64,000 nt of DNA, taken from Diplonema japonicum (lineage: Eukaryota > Euglenozoa > Diplonemea > Diplonemida > Diplonemidae). The stretch's first letter is position 1. Each line of letters opens with the position of its first letter. The DNA lies in the NCBI GenBank assembly GCA_964019335.1, contig OZ025655.1:372001-436000 (forward strand), written 5' to 3'. Positions 41,220 through 51,143 of the stretch are shown here, piece by piece. The notes beneath the pieces are model-generated. The model did no database searches. It worked only from the letters and a program-made list of their open reading frames with translations, and was not told the origin of the DNA. Both the position numbers and the translations under genes were made by a program.

Positions 41220-42401
41220 TTACAAAGTGGTAGTTTTCAAATAATTGTGTCGAAGGGCCTCCCTGCATGTCATCCTTTCCTCGGGGATGTACTCGAGCAT
41301 GCCTCTGATGAAGTGGTGGAATTCGTTGCGTTGCCACTGCTTGTCGTCCATGCAACGTGTCTGCTCTGTAAGACGGGGGAGCTCACGGACAAAGTCCACC
41401 TCCGACGACTTCGTTGACGAGAGCGGCCAGTTGACCCGACCAGAAGAGGACAAGAGACAAGGATCGTCACTAGTCCGCCTTCTATAGTCCGTGACCATAC
41501 CACGAGGAAGGTCACCTAGAACGTGCTCCATCATCGCTAGGTGCTCTAATGAGTTGTGTGTGCTAAACATGCACTCTCCGAACCCCAACTCGACAAGCAT
41601 GGTCCCGATAGCCCATATATCTGATGGATAGGACCAACCAAGTTCGAGGACTGCCTCAGGTGCCCTGTAGTGCCTTGTCCCGATTGTTGTTTTCTTCTTA
41701 ACATCTTTGTTGTGAACGTTGTGCGCAGACCCGAAATCTATGACAATGATCTCTGGGGAAATTGGTGTCAACACCCCACCGTGCTCCTCTAGCATATCAG
41801 AGTGCTTAAAAATTACATTTTCAGGTTTTATGTCGGTGTGGATAACACCTTTTGAGTGCGAGAATTCCATACAAGAGACAAGCTGATACGCGATAGACTT
41901 AACAAAGTACTTGGAATACCCTTTAAATTTGTTGTTTTCGAGAACATGAAACACAGAAGGACCATACAGGGGGAGCACGATGCATGTGTGTCGTGCATCG
42001 CACCCTTTTTTGTCTTCTAAGAATGTTCTGTTAATGTTGATTATGTGTTTTTCAGTGCTGGATTCTTCCAGTAGCCGGAGGATACCGAGTTCTTCTTCGG
42101 CTCCCAACATGTATCGTTTCTCCGCTCTGATGATTTTTACCGCGACGCGTGTTTTTTTTTTTTCGTCCACGCACTCCATTACCTTCGAAAAGGTTCCCTC
42201 TCCCAGTTTTCTCAGTACTTTGTACCTTCCATCGTCCAGCTCTGACCCTGGGCCTCCACTGTAATGTGTTTTGTTCCTCTTCTTTCTCTTCCTCTCGGAG
42301 GTGTTAGATGACACGCTTCTGCTCGGCTCTGACTCGTCCTTCTTCCGCTTGTGTTTGTTTCTGGACCCTGCGGTCCCGCTTCTTCCTCGCTTTCCCCCCA
42401 T
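41220..42401 (-). CDS. LAMMER/CLK dual-specificity protein kinase
   Basis: CLK-family kinase that phosphorylates SR-type splicing factors in other eukaryotes. A basic N-terminus (KHKRKK, KRKKRNK) suggests nuclear location. The catalytic domain is complete: LGEGTFSKV at 66-74, VAVKI with Lys89, HTDIKPEN at 188-195, DFGSAH at 222-227, GTRHYRAPEA at 241-250, and the diagnostic EHLAMMEHVLG at 286-296, matching the family's EHLAMMERILG. Total 393 residues, single exon. The start at 42401 (MGGKRGRSG) follows a CTCTTACAG acceptor-like site; longer frames run through low-complexity leader. Presence fits a genome with many cis-introns. Confidence 0.95.
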   Translation of the reverse strand: MGGKRGRSGTAGSRNKHKRKKDESEPSRSVSSNTSERKRKKRNKTHYSGGPGSELDDGRYKVLRKLGEGTFSKVMECVDEKKKTRVAVKIIRAEKRYMLGAEEELGILRLLEESSTEKHIININRTFLEDKKGCDARHTCIVLPLYGPSVFHVLENNKFKGYSKYFVKSIAYQLVSCMEFSHSKGVIHTDIKPENVIFKHSDMLEEHGGVLTPISPEIIVIDFGSAHNVHNKDVKKKTTIGTRHYRAPEAVLELGWSYPSDIWAIGTMLVELGFGECMFSTHNSLEHLAMMEHVLGDLPRGMVTDYRRRTSDDPCLLSSSGRVNWPLSSTKSSEVDFVRELPRLTEQTRCMDDKQWQRNEFHHFIRGMLEYIPEERMTCREALRHNYLKTTTL

Positions 42402-42879
42402 TTCTTCTTTTTTTTTTCCCCCCTCTTCTTTCTCCCTTACCAACCTGTAAGAGTGGTTGGTTCTATGTCGGGGTATGTGTAAAAAAAAATATAAAAAAAA
42501 AAATATAAAAAGAAATGGCCCTGAGTGGCAGCATGGGGGCAGAACTGAATACGGAGAAAGGAGGGGGGAGGTAAATTTTTCTCGGAAAACAAAACAAAAA
42601 AAAAAAACTAAAAGAAAAAAAAAACCCTCAAACTGTCTCGACTCCCCCATTTTTTTTTTTTTTTTTTCCCATTCAACCTCACGTCTTTTTTTCTTTCCCC
42701 CTCCCACGCACAACTTTTAATGTCCCTGGAGGAAAAAAAAAAAAAAAAAAATCCCCCTGGCAGACAAAAAGGGCGTAAAAGTACAGGGGCAAGGGAAAAC
42801 TAAATGGGGTCGAGGTAAAAGGGAGGAGTAGTCGGAGGGGGGGGAAAAAATCTTTTTTTTTCTTCTTTTTTTTTTCCAA
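42402..42879. other. Low-complexity spacer
   Basis: A/T and G runs between the CLK gene and the next minus-strand gene, including a pyrimidine tract ending in an AG just 5' of the kinase start. No exon recognised. Confidence 0.6.
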
Positions 42880-43322
42880 TCAGAGAATTTTACTATCGAG
42901 TTGTTCCCGCGTGAAGTACATAAGACTGCAGAAACCGCCAAATGAGAGGATGGCAGATGCCCAACCGGCTTTTTCGATGGCAGCGATGAACTGTTCATCC
43001 GACCGAATATGCTGCGAGGTACTTCCTTTTTAAAAAAAAATCATACAATTAAATGCTGGGCACAGTCGTCGTGGGGGTCCTCTTTGTTGTGGCAATGAGT
43101 ATCGAACACGTTCCATTCGTGGTTCAGATCATCTTGGATCTCACCTGCTTTGACATAACATAGTACCGCACCCACAGAAAGCGCTATTGTAAGAACCACC
43201 AGTTTAATCTGAGTCCACGGGCTGGGTGTCGGTTTTGCCCTGCTCTGCGAAATCTTTTTCGCCACGTCGTCGCCGCCTACGGCCGCGTACTGCCCTGTTG
43301 CTTGTCTTCTTTTCGCCGGCAT
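42880..43322 (-). CDS. Small two-TM membrane protein with a 35-nt intron
   Basis: Exon 1 (43047-43322) encodes MPAKRRQATGQYAAVGGDDV and a transmembrane helix (IKLVVLTIALSVGAVLCYV), then a polar loop with Cys and His (DTHCHNKEDPHDDC). Its frame stops two codons into a GTATGA donor. Removing 43012-43046 (35 nt, phase 0, acceptor TCGCAG) joins exon 2 (42880-43011): HIRSDEQFIAAIEKAGWASA, then a hydrophobic helix ILSFGGFCSLMYF and a short charged tail. The product is about 135 residues with both termini probably on the same side. No family recognised. The start overlaps the 3' end of the next upstream frame by 46 bases. Confidence 0.65.
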
Positions 43323-43828
43323 TTTTTTATTTTTTTTCTTTTTTTGCTGCTGTTACGTGTTAAACACCTATCGGCGAACGACACGTTTAGTTCCCCCAAG
43401 GGATCCTTCACTTCTTCCTTAAACAGGTAAACTGGCGTGGATACCGTCTCGGCTGTTACCAAAAAAGTATCCGGAAATGAATCTTCTCTCCCCAAGGGCT
43501 GAAGGTTTGTTACACACAACACGGACGAGGTTGCTAAAAACGGTTCTTGAGGACACCTCGTTACCAGGTGTGCTACTCCCCCGTTATGGCGGTAGACCAC
43601 CAGAGATTTTGGATGGATATCGCCAGTCTCCAGTCCTATTCTCTCCCCATTTTCTTCCAGGGCTTTTCTAACATGCGCCGCCTTGCGGGCGGTCATGATG
43701 TCGTTCACACCCATTACCACTACCTGCCACTCTCCCGTGTTTTGAAGAGTCGGTTCCGGGTCGGTTCTCTTCCTCTTATGCTTTCCGTTTGTGGACTCCA
43801 CCCAAGAGTGAATCTTCTCTGAGAGCAT
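43277..43828 (-). CDS. Unknown protein with basic tail
   Basis: The 183-residue frame starts MLSEKIHSWVESTNGK; longer frames run into a Phe-rich leader. A compact alpha/beta-looking core (EWQVVVMGVNDIMTARKAAH, SLVVYRHNGGVAHLVTRCP) is followed by a basic tail (SSKKRKKIKKCRRKEDKQQG). The tail overlaps the start of the next same-strand gene, and a GTAACA donor-like site occurs just before it, so the true C-terminus may be spliced or end earlier than 43277. The gene is downstream of an A-rich region. Function unknown. Confidence 0.55.
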   Translation of the reverse strand: MLSEKIHSWVESTNGKHKRKRTDPEPTLQNTGEWQVVVMGVNDIMTARKAAHVRKALEENGERIGLETGDIHPKSLVVYRHNGGVAHLVTRCPQEPFLATSSVLCVTNLQPLGREDSFPDTFLVTAETVSTPVYLFKEEVKDPLGELNVSFADRCLTRNSSKKRKKIKKCRRKEDKQQGSTRP

Positions 43829-44199
43829 ATTGGATTGCTTTTTAGGGAAATAGGTGCATGGCATGAAGAAAAAAAAAATAAGAACAGGAGAATAATGGGG
43901 GAACAATACATGGAAGAGAAAAATAAAGAGCAAGTTTTAAGATAAGTGAAAGAAGAAGGAAAAAAAAAAAAAAAAAAAACTGTCTCGTTTCTCGAAAAGG
44001 GGGAATCATCAACTGGGTTATGCCTTCCTGCATTCCCTTGCATACTGCAAAGGGCAGAGGGGGGAGGGGGGAAACACACTAGGACGGATATGAATGGGTT
44101 TCTTTTTTCTTTTTTTTTTCCCTGCCAGTATATTTCACCCCCCCCGTCCCCACCCCCTTTTGCGTTTTACTTTTTTTTTTTCTTTTTTCTCCTTCTTTC

Positions 44200-45005
44200 C
44201 TACAGTTCTACATTTTCCAAGTCGTCCATTTTTCTGTTAAATTCTTGCTTCCAGTTTTGGGCCTCGCTGTCCCATTGTTTTTCAGCTTCCTGTTTTTTTT
44301 AAAAATTTCTTTTTTATTTCACAGTTTATTTCCCTCAGCCTAAATTCTCAAAGAGCGGGGAACGTAAAGTAGGGTATTTTTTTTTTTTTTCATCCCAGCA
44401 GCTCTTTTTTTTTTTTTATATATAAGATGCTAAAAAGCAAGAAGGTCATGGAAGAGTTCTACGAGTCACCCGCATATAGAATCCTACCGCGAAAAGCATG
44501 GAATACGATGCTTGAGTCAGAGATCATAGCAGGGAAGCCGCGGGCAAAGATATTGTGAGTCTTTACCCCCAAATTGAACACAATTTTCAAAAATTTCTGT
44601 TTTTTTCTTTTTAAACCATACCGGTGTTTCAAACATCGGCCGTTTCTTTTTAGGAGTGGGCGTCATGAAGTCCGTTTCCACGACGCGTTTCAACGGGGTG
44701 CTCCCTTTGGGAGTCCCTGCCCCTGGGCTCCTTTTTGTTGATCGGGTAGGCGTACCAGGGCTTACTCTTGCGGCCTTGTTGGGCGTTGCTGCCGGGCTTC
44801 TTGGGTTCCTCCGTGGGGTAACGGGTGCTACAGTACTACCCTTCTTGCCGCTCCCTTTAGGAGTCACAGGTGCCTTCCTTGGCTGCCTAACTGGAGGGAT
44901 GCCTGCAGCGGCTGCAATCGCGTCTGCACCATCAAGCTTTCCTTGCTGTTTATTCGTCTTGCTCTTTGGGCCAGGGGAGACGCCAATCACTCTAGAGTGC
45001 AGCAT
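44200..45005 (-). CDS. SP/TP-rich basic protein with C-terminal helix, 2 exons
   Basis: Exon 1 (44622-45005) encodes a Lys/Pro/Thr-rich chain with many SP and TP sites (APVTPKGSGKK, TPRRNPRSPAATPNK, DFMTPTPKKKRP), typical of disordered nuclear substrates of proline-directed kinases. Its frame meets a GTATGG donor after MFETP. A 332-nt phase-0 intron (44290-44621, acceptor AAAACAG) joins exon 2 (44200-44289): EAEKQWDSEAQNWKQEFNRK then MDDLENVEL, an acidic helix. The product is about 157 residues. The start is ATG 45005; the frame further upstream begins with a non-ATG codon. Chromatin or cell-cycle roles are guesses. An alternative acceptor 25 nt after the donor gives another open C-terminus. 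Confidence 0.6.
44427..44558 (+). other. Antisense ORF inside a 332-nt intron
   Basis: Within the intron of the SP/TP-rich gene, the plus strand has an ATG frame of 43 codons (MLKSKKVMEEFYESPAYRIL, then PRKAWNTMLESEIIAGKPRA) with normal protein texture. It ends at a TGA that overlaps a GTGAGT donor-like site. The minus strand of the same block is also open for about 45 codons. It may be a nested small gene, an alternative exon, or coincidence. Confidence 0.35.
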
Positions 45006-45191
45006 GCTCACCCTCACCAACCCCCCCGTCTGATATGTTGTTATTTACAGAAGAAACAAAAAAATAGATGCTTAGGAACTTAAACACACACAAAAAAAAA
45101 AAAAAAAGAGCGGTGGTCTTGTAAAAAACCGGAATCTGTTTTTTTTCTTTTTTTTTTTTTTTTTTTTTTTTTTTGTTTCCTCTCTCCATCT

Positions 45192-48100
45192 TTACGAATA
45201 GGAATTGCATTTCAGCAAGCATCTTGCAGTGGTGGTGTGCCACAGCAAGGGAGGGTTAGGGCGGATTGTGTGGTCCACGAACGACGCCTTGAAACTGTAC
45301 ACGACTTCAAGGGTCCGGGTATCCCTGACAAGCTCTTCCCCATCGCCGTCACCAGAGACCCACATGTAGCAAATGTTAGTGAAAAGGTCGGAAAGTTCAG
45401 CAGGTTTGAGCTTTGCCGACTTGGTAAAAGAGAGATGGATACTGGTAGAGCTACCTTCAAGGTTGGCGAGCTTATGTTTCCCAGCATAAACAGCATCGCT
45501 AGTGATTCTGTAGGGGCTGCCTGTGGCGGGGGGCGGGGAGAGCATCTTGATGGTGTCATGAGCAGGGATCAGGGAGGAACCCTCCAACGAGATGTCCACA
45601 ACCATGCTGCACGCCGCTATGCCGGAGTAGTACGTGAAGGTTGGCATCAAACACGCAGACATTCCCTTGTCGTACTCTGTTGCGTCTGTCACCATCGGCT
45701 CACCCTTGTCTAGCTTCTCCCAGTACCCTTGACATGGCTCGAAAACAGGTGGTGTCACTACCACCACGACTTTCACCCGGGTCGGCTGTGATGGTCCCTT
45801 ATCTCCCTTCACAGACACCACTAGATGGTATTTTCCTATCTTTGACCTTTCTTTGTTCACCGACCTCATCTTCACCCTTCCAATGATCCACTCGACAGTG
45901 GCAAGTGGACACTTCGTGAGATCGATGTGGATCGTGTGAAGCGCCTCCTTCACTCTCCCGATCACTTTGCCATTCGCCACCAGATCGTTGTCCTCATTCC
46001 TTATAAGTATTGATTGCTGATCCTCAAGGTTCAACTCTAGCACTTCGTGCACGCTAGGTTTTTCGCTCCCTGTTGTGACAGGTTTGATCTCGAAACTCAT
46101 GAAGGAGTATGGTGCAAAAAAGATAGGGGTGTCAGGGTCTTCTGCCACGCAGCCTTCGTAAGGCCACACCCATTCGTGTGTGTGGGCGATCGTTGTCTGG
46201 TTGGGGATGTTGATGGTTGTCTTGTCGTCGACGGGAGTAATATGCGTGCTGATGGTGAGCCTCGTGGATAGCGACTCTTCCTGCGGCCACAGCATTGCAG
46301 TATTGTTCGGCATTTGTGTTATTACCTCGACTGCCCTTGGCGTTTCGGAAGGGTCCCGCGAGGTGTTTCTGTATGTGATGCACCTGAACAACGCCGTCAA
46401 CACCTTCTCGTTCATATTCTCGTGCAGGTCTATCTTCAGCCACCCTTCACCGCTTATCACAGTCCCTATCACGGATATGGATTTTGTTTTTTGGTTCGGT
46501 CCCAACTTCAGTCTCCCTGTTTTGTCAACTTCGAAGTTGGCACTGTCCCCAACGGCCAGTTCGTCTTGCCCCTTGTGGAACCCCTGGGTGATTTTCACGG
46601 ATATGTGCATCCCACTGACAGTGCTTAGGTGTGCCGTAGAACAGGTGAACTTCGTGCTCAGCGGCACGTGACCAGATGCTTCGATGTACATTAACTTTGC
46701 TACTTGTGGTGTCGTCCACAAAAAAGGCGGTTGTACATCTACTTGCACCCTTGTCCTTGTATCGGCCACACCGTCACCTGCGTTGAAGCGCACGCCAACG
46801 ATGCGTGCCCCTGGGCGGACAGGGTGCGCCACATTAGAGAACCGTACACATTGCAAGATTTGAGAGCACACAGCCAGCGGTATACCAGACATGAATGACA
46901 CGTGCTGGCAAAGCTTGCCGGCGCCCTTTTCCTTCTTCGTCAGCGTTCCTATTTTTTCACCAGTGTGCAAGATTGAACGCTTAGCACCCGTTGTAGCAGG
47001 GCCCTCCTCGATCCTGATGTCCATCTCTGGAGAATCCACGAAATATATCAAGTCCTGTCCGGCATTGCCCGAGATTAGATCGATAGTCAGCACCGCTGTG
47101 TTGCCTGTAACCTGTGTGTCCACATCAGTGAGGATCGCATCGGGGAAGACTTGCAAGCCGTTACCCACGCTCTCCGTCCCCTGCCTGTGACATATATGTG
47201 TTTCGCTTAAATGTATCTCTGTTGGGTCGTTCACCGGGTGGATGTTCAACTCCAGCACAGCGACTGAGTTCGCTCCCAGCCCGTCAGTGATCGACAGCTT
47301 GAGGAACTTTTGTAGTATGGTAGGTGCCCGGGACGCATTCCGGTAAGCAATGGATCCAAGTAAGGCTTTCAACTGTTTCACAAAAAACTTAGGCTTCCCT
47401 TGTTTCATCTCCAGCGCTCCAGTGGCGTTCTGACAGATACCGTACCTCTTGTTCTTCAAGGACAAGAGGTTCACCACCAGGCTTTCTCCAGGTTCTGGTG
47501 GTAGAAAGGTGCCCAACGCAGAGGGTTCATCCTGCATTAAAGGACCTCCCTTCATAATAATGAGCGAAGTGTTAGACGGTGCCGTTGAGTCGGTAGACTT
47601 CTTCAAAGTGACCTGTGACGAGGCTTGGATGCAGAGCTCATCGGTGTCTTCCTTGCACGTGTCGTCCTCGATGCTGAGCGTCAGCCTGCCACCGTCGAGA
47701 AAGGCAAGCTCGTTGAATCTTTCTTGTGCGTACTCCCAACCAACAATGCGCTTCCACTCTGTCCCTTCCGTGTAGCCGAACAAGGCACCGCCTAGCGTGT
47801 GCATCATGGGTGGGATTACTCGCAGTTCTGTTGATGTTCTTATAGGTGTTCTGTCGGCGACCTCTCCATTATCTTTCAAGTCGTCGAGCTTTAGTACTAA
47901 GGTCACCTTCTTTGTGCTTGCTTTCGGTTTTTGAAGACTTTCACTGACATAAGCCACACGCCTGACGAGTTCCTGAACTGTGCTCAGCAGCACGTCATCA
48001 CTAAAATCTATTCTGATGCCCTTGCGGTCCTCCGTGACTGCCATGATGCCGATACCCACGTTATTGTACGACACTGCGTATTTGTCGAAGGACTCTTCCA

Positions 48101-51100
48101 TGTCCCGTAGCTCTAATGAGCCGTCTTGTGACAGAAGCAGCTTGTCGCCATTTATGAAGGCAGTCTCGATGAATGCTTCAAGGTATCCACGCCGAAACGT
48201 TGTAATACCAAACTGGTTTTGAATGACAGCATGCGGACACAGTGCCGTGGGCTCCGGCTCCAATAACATATGCACCGTGTGGGGTGAGTTGTGCTTGTCG
48301 CAACCTCGATAGATCGCAAAAGGTGCTGGGCCCATGTCCTCATTGATATACCAAAAGGTAGGGTCTTCCCCAAATATCACACAAACATCAAGCTGTACCG
48401 TGGTGTGGATTTGCAAGTTGGGGTCGCTGCTCACGGACCACAAGGCCACTTCCAAAACCCTCTTCGGCCTTGCTGGTATAGGCAATGTGTTAGTGAAATG
48501 CAGCTGTTTGAAAATCAGCCGCACGCGATCTTTGTTCCACCCCGAGCCTTCGAATTTTGCACTGAAGATGTTCGGTGCGTTGCTCTGTTCCTCAGTTGTG
48601 ACGTAGGCTTCATTCACTTCTTTGCCTCCTTCCTTCAGCTTGTACACGCCGGGGATGTTCGAGATAAGCGTCTTGTCAGTTTTCAGGAAAACATAATCAC
48701 CTCCGTCCAAGTCCCCGTACAAGTACTTCACAGTGATGCCGCCTTTGCTGAAAGAGCGGTCTGTGATATGGTTGATAACAGGAAAGAGCTGCGCGGAATC
48801 ACGTGTGACAGGGGGTATTGTGTTGACTGTTGCGTGCACCGTGTATTTGACCAAATTGTTGTCCTCGGGTATCGAAAACAGAGGACCAGACACAAAGGTC
48901 GTGACGACACACCCCATGGTGTACGGGATCAGCGCCTGAGTGTCGGACACCAGCTGTGTGACGATTCCTATCTTTGTCTCGACCGTCTCAGGTTGGTAGT
49001 CATGCACGGACCCTGTGACTGCCCTGTAGAAGGTGATAATTTGCACCACCTTCTCAATGTCAGAAATATCCACCTCCATTTTCCCCTTCTCGGGCTTCAT
49101 CGCGATCCTCACGCCATCCTCCCCGCAGCTAAGAACCTTCGCGATGTTCCTGTCCTTGTGGTAGATGGTCACCCCGTTCAGCTTGATGCCGTTCTTCTGG
49201 TCGTCAGACCCGATGGCGTACGTGTCCGAAGGGTGCGGTGCAGACAAACACTGCACAGTAAGCGACACATTGACAAGGGGTGCTTCGCCTAACGCGGCCC
49301 ACCGCTTGGACTGCCTGCGGATGTAAGCTTTTGGGGCAATAAAGGCAGGTTTCATCTTCGTGGGGCCGACAAGCCATTCTGAAAAAACACGTCCCGTGTG
49401 CAGGATAATGGGTCGGTTCGCCAGCTCAATGGACGCCTTCCATGCTTCGCACAGGGTAGGGAGCTCCAACTTGTGTTCTGTGTGTTCGATTTGCCTGCGT
49501 GACTCCTCTTCGCTGTGCTCCATTCTGATCAGCTCTGTGAGATGGATCTCACGTACTGCTTCGTATTCTTGGGCCAGCTTTTTCTGTTGCAACACCGAAA
49601 TCTCTATTTTCATGACCTTGGCGTCCGCCTGCATGTCGGCACGTTCCCTGGCGTTCTCTCTTTCGACCTCCGCCCGAGCGTCTTTCTCCTTACCTGCCAC
49701 TTCGTTCCTTTCTCGCTCGAGCTTTTCCTCCTTCAATAGTCTTTGCAGTTGCAGTTCGTCCGCGATTTTCTTTTCCTTCTCCTTCACAGCTGACACCGTG
49801 CGCATGAAGCACGCTGTGAGGGAACGCCTCATCGTGGACTCATCTGATCGAACGGCTTGTCTTTCTTGGTTCTCGTCATCAACGACGTCCCTGAGTGGCT
49901 GCTGCTGGTCGTGTAACCACCTTTCTTTTACTCTAGCGGAATGTATGTCTTCCGCAAGGCGTATCTTGTGTTGGATGCTTAGCTTCTTGCGTGCAACAGT
50001 TTCCAAGATGGCTGCATTTTCCCGCATTGCTGACTCGCTGATGTGGAACTCATCGATGGCTATCGAAAGCCGCTCTCCTGACTCGAATCTAGACAAGGTC
50101 GTCACTACCTCGATGTACGCCGTTTGCCTAGCTTGCAACACCGCGAGGCGTTTGTTCTCCCGTGCGATCTTTCGGTGTACCTTCTCTTCTCTCCGTTGCT
50201 TTCGCTGCATTCTCACCTCTGCATCGGCTTGATCTTCCTCGCACACCACGGTCAACACTTTTCGCTTCGCCTCTTCGTCGTCCCGCAGCTCCTTCCGCCC
50301 CTTCTTCTCCATCCTTACGAACAGTTTCACGGAATTAAGTTCTGCTTTTTTTCGATCCCATTCCGCTTGTCGAATGCCCTCCACTTCCTTTCGCCGCTTC
50401 ATGGCATCTGTTCGATAGAGATGCGCGGCTTCCTCATAGATGGTCACGCGGGGGAATTTGGAGCGGCCTCCTTTAATCAATGAAGGGGGCCGACGGGAGG
50501 TACGGTGCGCCTTCGTGAGTACCCAGGCTCCGCACTGGGAGAACATGGTGCGAACGCTGACTGCGATGTCGGCAGGGAGCGTCTTGTGCTTTGGGATGGT
50601 GATGTAAGAACTGTCGTCAGCCGCCAAGGCACGGCTGAGAGTACTGGAGACGAGGCTCTGTAAGGCGTACTGATAAAGCGGGTTATCTGTTTTGGATATC
50701 TTCCAGTCGTACAAAGGTACGAGAACACGCTTCAAAGGGAGGACTATCCCGGAAAAGGTGATGAGCTGCTTGGTGGTTAGGTCGGCTGTGCCGGTCTGGA
50801 GTGTGCATTCCCATTTCCTTCCTGAGTTTGCTTTTTCGAGGATTCTCTGATCCTTGTCGTGGAGGGCGGACCACGATCCTTCCTCTTCATACAGCCATAA
50901 GACGTCAGTGATGCTCACACCGTCCTTCTTCGTGACAGAAGAGGAAGTGGACATGCCCCAGCACTTCATCCGTGGCAGTCCTTGTTTCGTGTTCTTGTAC
51001 ATTTCCCATCTCACGCTGCTTAGCTCTGTGGTCATACTAGCCAAGGAGTGCACCCCGCTCACGGGACTGATGGGGTTACCTGCATCCTGTTGGTGTTGAT

Positions 51101-51143
51101 CTCGCTGGCGGTCACATTGGTCTTTGCAAATGACAGGAAGCAT
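45192..51143 (-). CDS. 1983-residue coiled-coil protein with cadherin-like repeats
   Basis: A single open frame of 1983 codons. Residues about 75-135 (LWLYEEEGSWSALHDKDQRI and following) resemble a WWE domain, a module that recognises ADP-ribose chains; tentative. Residues 240-590 are coiled coil. From about residue 640 to the end are repeated beta-sandwich-like units whose core phrase is L..I.YRN.SR.P: LLGSIAYRNASRAP, LFRCITYRNTSRDP, ILQCVRFSNVAHPV. Each is followed by a strand and a linker such as IHPVNDPTEI or ITPVDDKTTI. Such units are known from large cadherin-like adhesins, normally extracellular. Here there is no signal peptide or membrane helix, and a long helix precedes them, so an intracellular scaffold, possibly flagellar, is inferred. 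A GTAAAG donor-like site overlaps the stop, so more 3' exons are possible. Confidence 0.75.
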   Translation of the reverse strand: MLPVICKDQCDRQRDQHQQDAGNPISPVSGVHSLASMTTELSSVRWEMYKNTKQGLPRMKCWGMSTSSSVTKKDGVSITDVLWLYEEEGSWSALHDKDQRILEKANSGRKWECTLQTGTADLTTKQLITFSGIVLPLKRVLVPLYDWKISKTDNPLYQYALQSLVSSTLSRALAADDSSYITIPKHKTLPADIAVSVRTMFSQCGAWVLTKAHRTSRRPPSLIKGGRSKFPRVTIYEEAAHLYRTDAMKRRKEVEGIRQAEWDRKKAELNSVKLFVRMEKKGRKELRDDEEAKRKVLTVVCEEDQADAEVRMQRKQRREEKVHRKIARENKRLAVLQARQTAYIEVVTTLSRFESGERLSIAIDEFHISESAMRENAAILETVARKKLSIQHKIRLAEDIHSARVKERWLHDQQQPLRDVVDDENQERQAVRSDESTMRRSLTACFMRTVSAVKEKEKKIADELQLQRLLKEEKLERERNEVAGKEKDARAEVERENARERADMQADAKVMKIEISVLQQKKLAQEYEAVREIHLTELIRMEHSEEESRRQIEHTEHKLELPTLCEAWKASIELANRPIILHTGRVFSEWLVGPTKMKPAFIAPKAYIRRQSKRWAALGEAPLVNVSLTVQCLSAPHPSDTYAIGSDDQKNGIKLNGVTIYHKDRNIAKVLSCGEDGVRIAMKPEKGKMEVDISDIEKVVQIITFYRAVTGSVHDYQPETVETKIGIVTQLVSDTQALIPYTMGCVVTTFVSGPLFSIPEDNNLVKYTVHATVNTIPPVTRDSAQLFPVINHITDRSFSKGGITVKYLYGDLDGGDYVFLKTDKTLISNIPGVYKLKEGGKEVNEAYVTTEEQSNAPNIFSAKFEGSGWNKDRVRLIFKQLHFTNTLPIPARPKRVLEVALWSVSSDPNLQIHTTVQLDVCVIFGEDPTFWYINEDMGPAPFAIYRGCDKHNSPHTVHMLLEPEPTALCPHAVIQNQFGITTFRRGYLEAFIETAFINGDKLLLSQDGSLELRDMEESFDKYAVSYNNVGIGIMAVTEDRKGIRIDFSDDVLLSTVQELVRRVAYVSESLQKPKASTKKVTLVLKLDDLKDNGEVADRTPIRTSTELRVIPPMMHTLGGALFGYTEGTEWKRIVGWEYAQERFNELAFLDGGRLTLSIEDDTCKEDTDELCIQASSQVTLKKSTDSTAPSNTSLIIMKGGPLMQDEPSALGTFLPPEPGESLVVNLLSLKNKRYGICQNATGALEMKQGKPKFFVKQLKALLGSIAYRNASRAPTILQKFLKLSITDGLGANSVAVLELNIHPVNDPTEIHLSETHICHRQGTESVGNGLQVFPDAILTDVDTQVTGNTAVLTIDLISGNAGQDLIYFVDSPEMDIRIEEGPATTGAKRSILHTGEKIGTLTKKEKGAGKLCQHVSFMSGIPLAVCSQILQCVRFSNVAHPVRPGARIVGVRFNAGDGVADTRTRVQVDVQPPFLWTTPQVAKLMYIEASGHVPLSTKFTCSTAHLSTVSGMHISVKITQGFHKGQDELAVGDSANFEVDKTGRLKLGPNQKTKSISVIGTVISGEGWLKIDLHENMNEKVLTALFRCITYRNTSRDPSETPRAVEVITQMPNNTAMLWPQEESLSTRLTISTHITPVDDKTTINIPNQTTIAHTHEWVWPYEGCVAEDPDTPIFFAPYSFMSFEIKPVTTGSEKPSVHEVLELNLEDQQSILIRNEDNDLVANGKVIGRVKEALHTIHIDLTKCPLATVEWIIGRVKMRSVNKERSKIGKYHLVVSVKGDKGPSQPTRVKVVVVVTPPVFEPCQGYWEKLDKGEPMVTDATEYDKGMSACLMPTFTYYSGIAACSMVVDISLEGSSLIPAHDTIKMLSPPPATGSPYRITSDAVYAGKHKLANLEGSSTSIHLSFTKSAKLKPAELSDLFTNICYMWVSGDGDGEELVRDTRTLEVVYSFKASFVDHTIRPNPPLLWHTTTARCLLKCNSYS

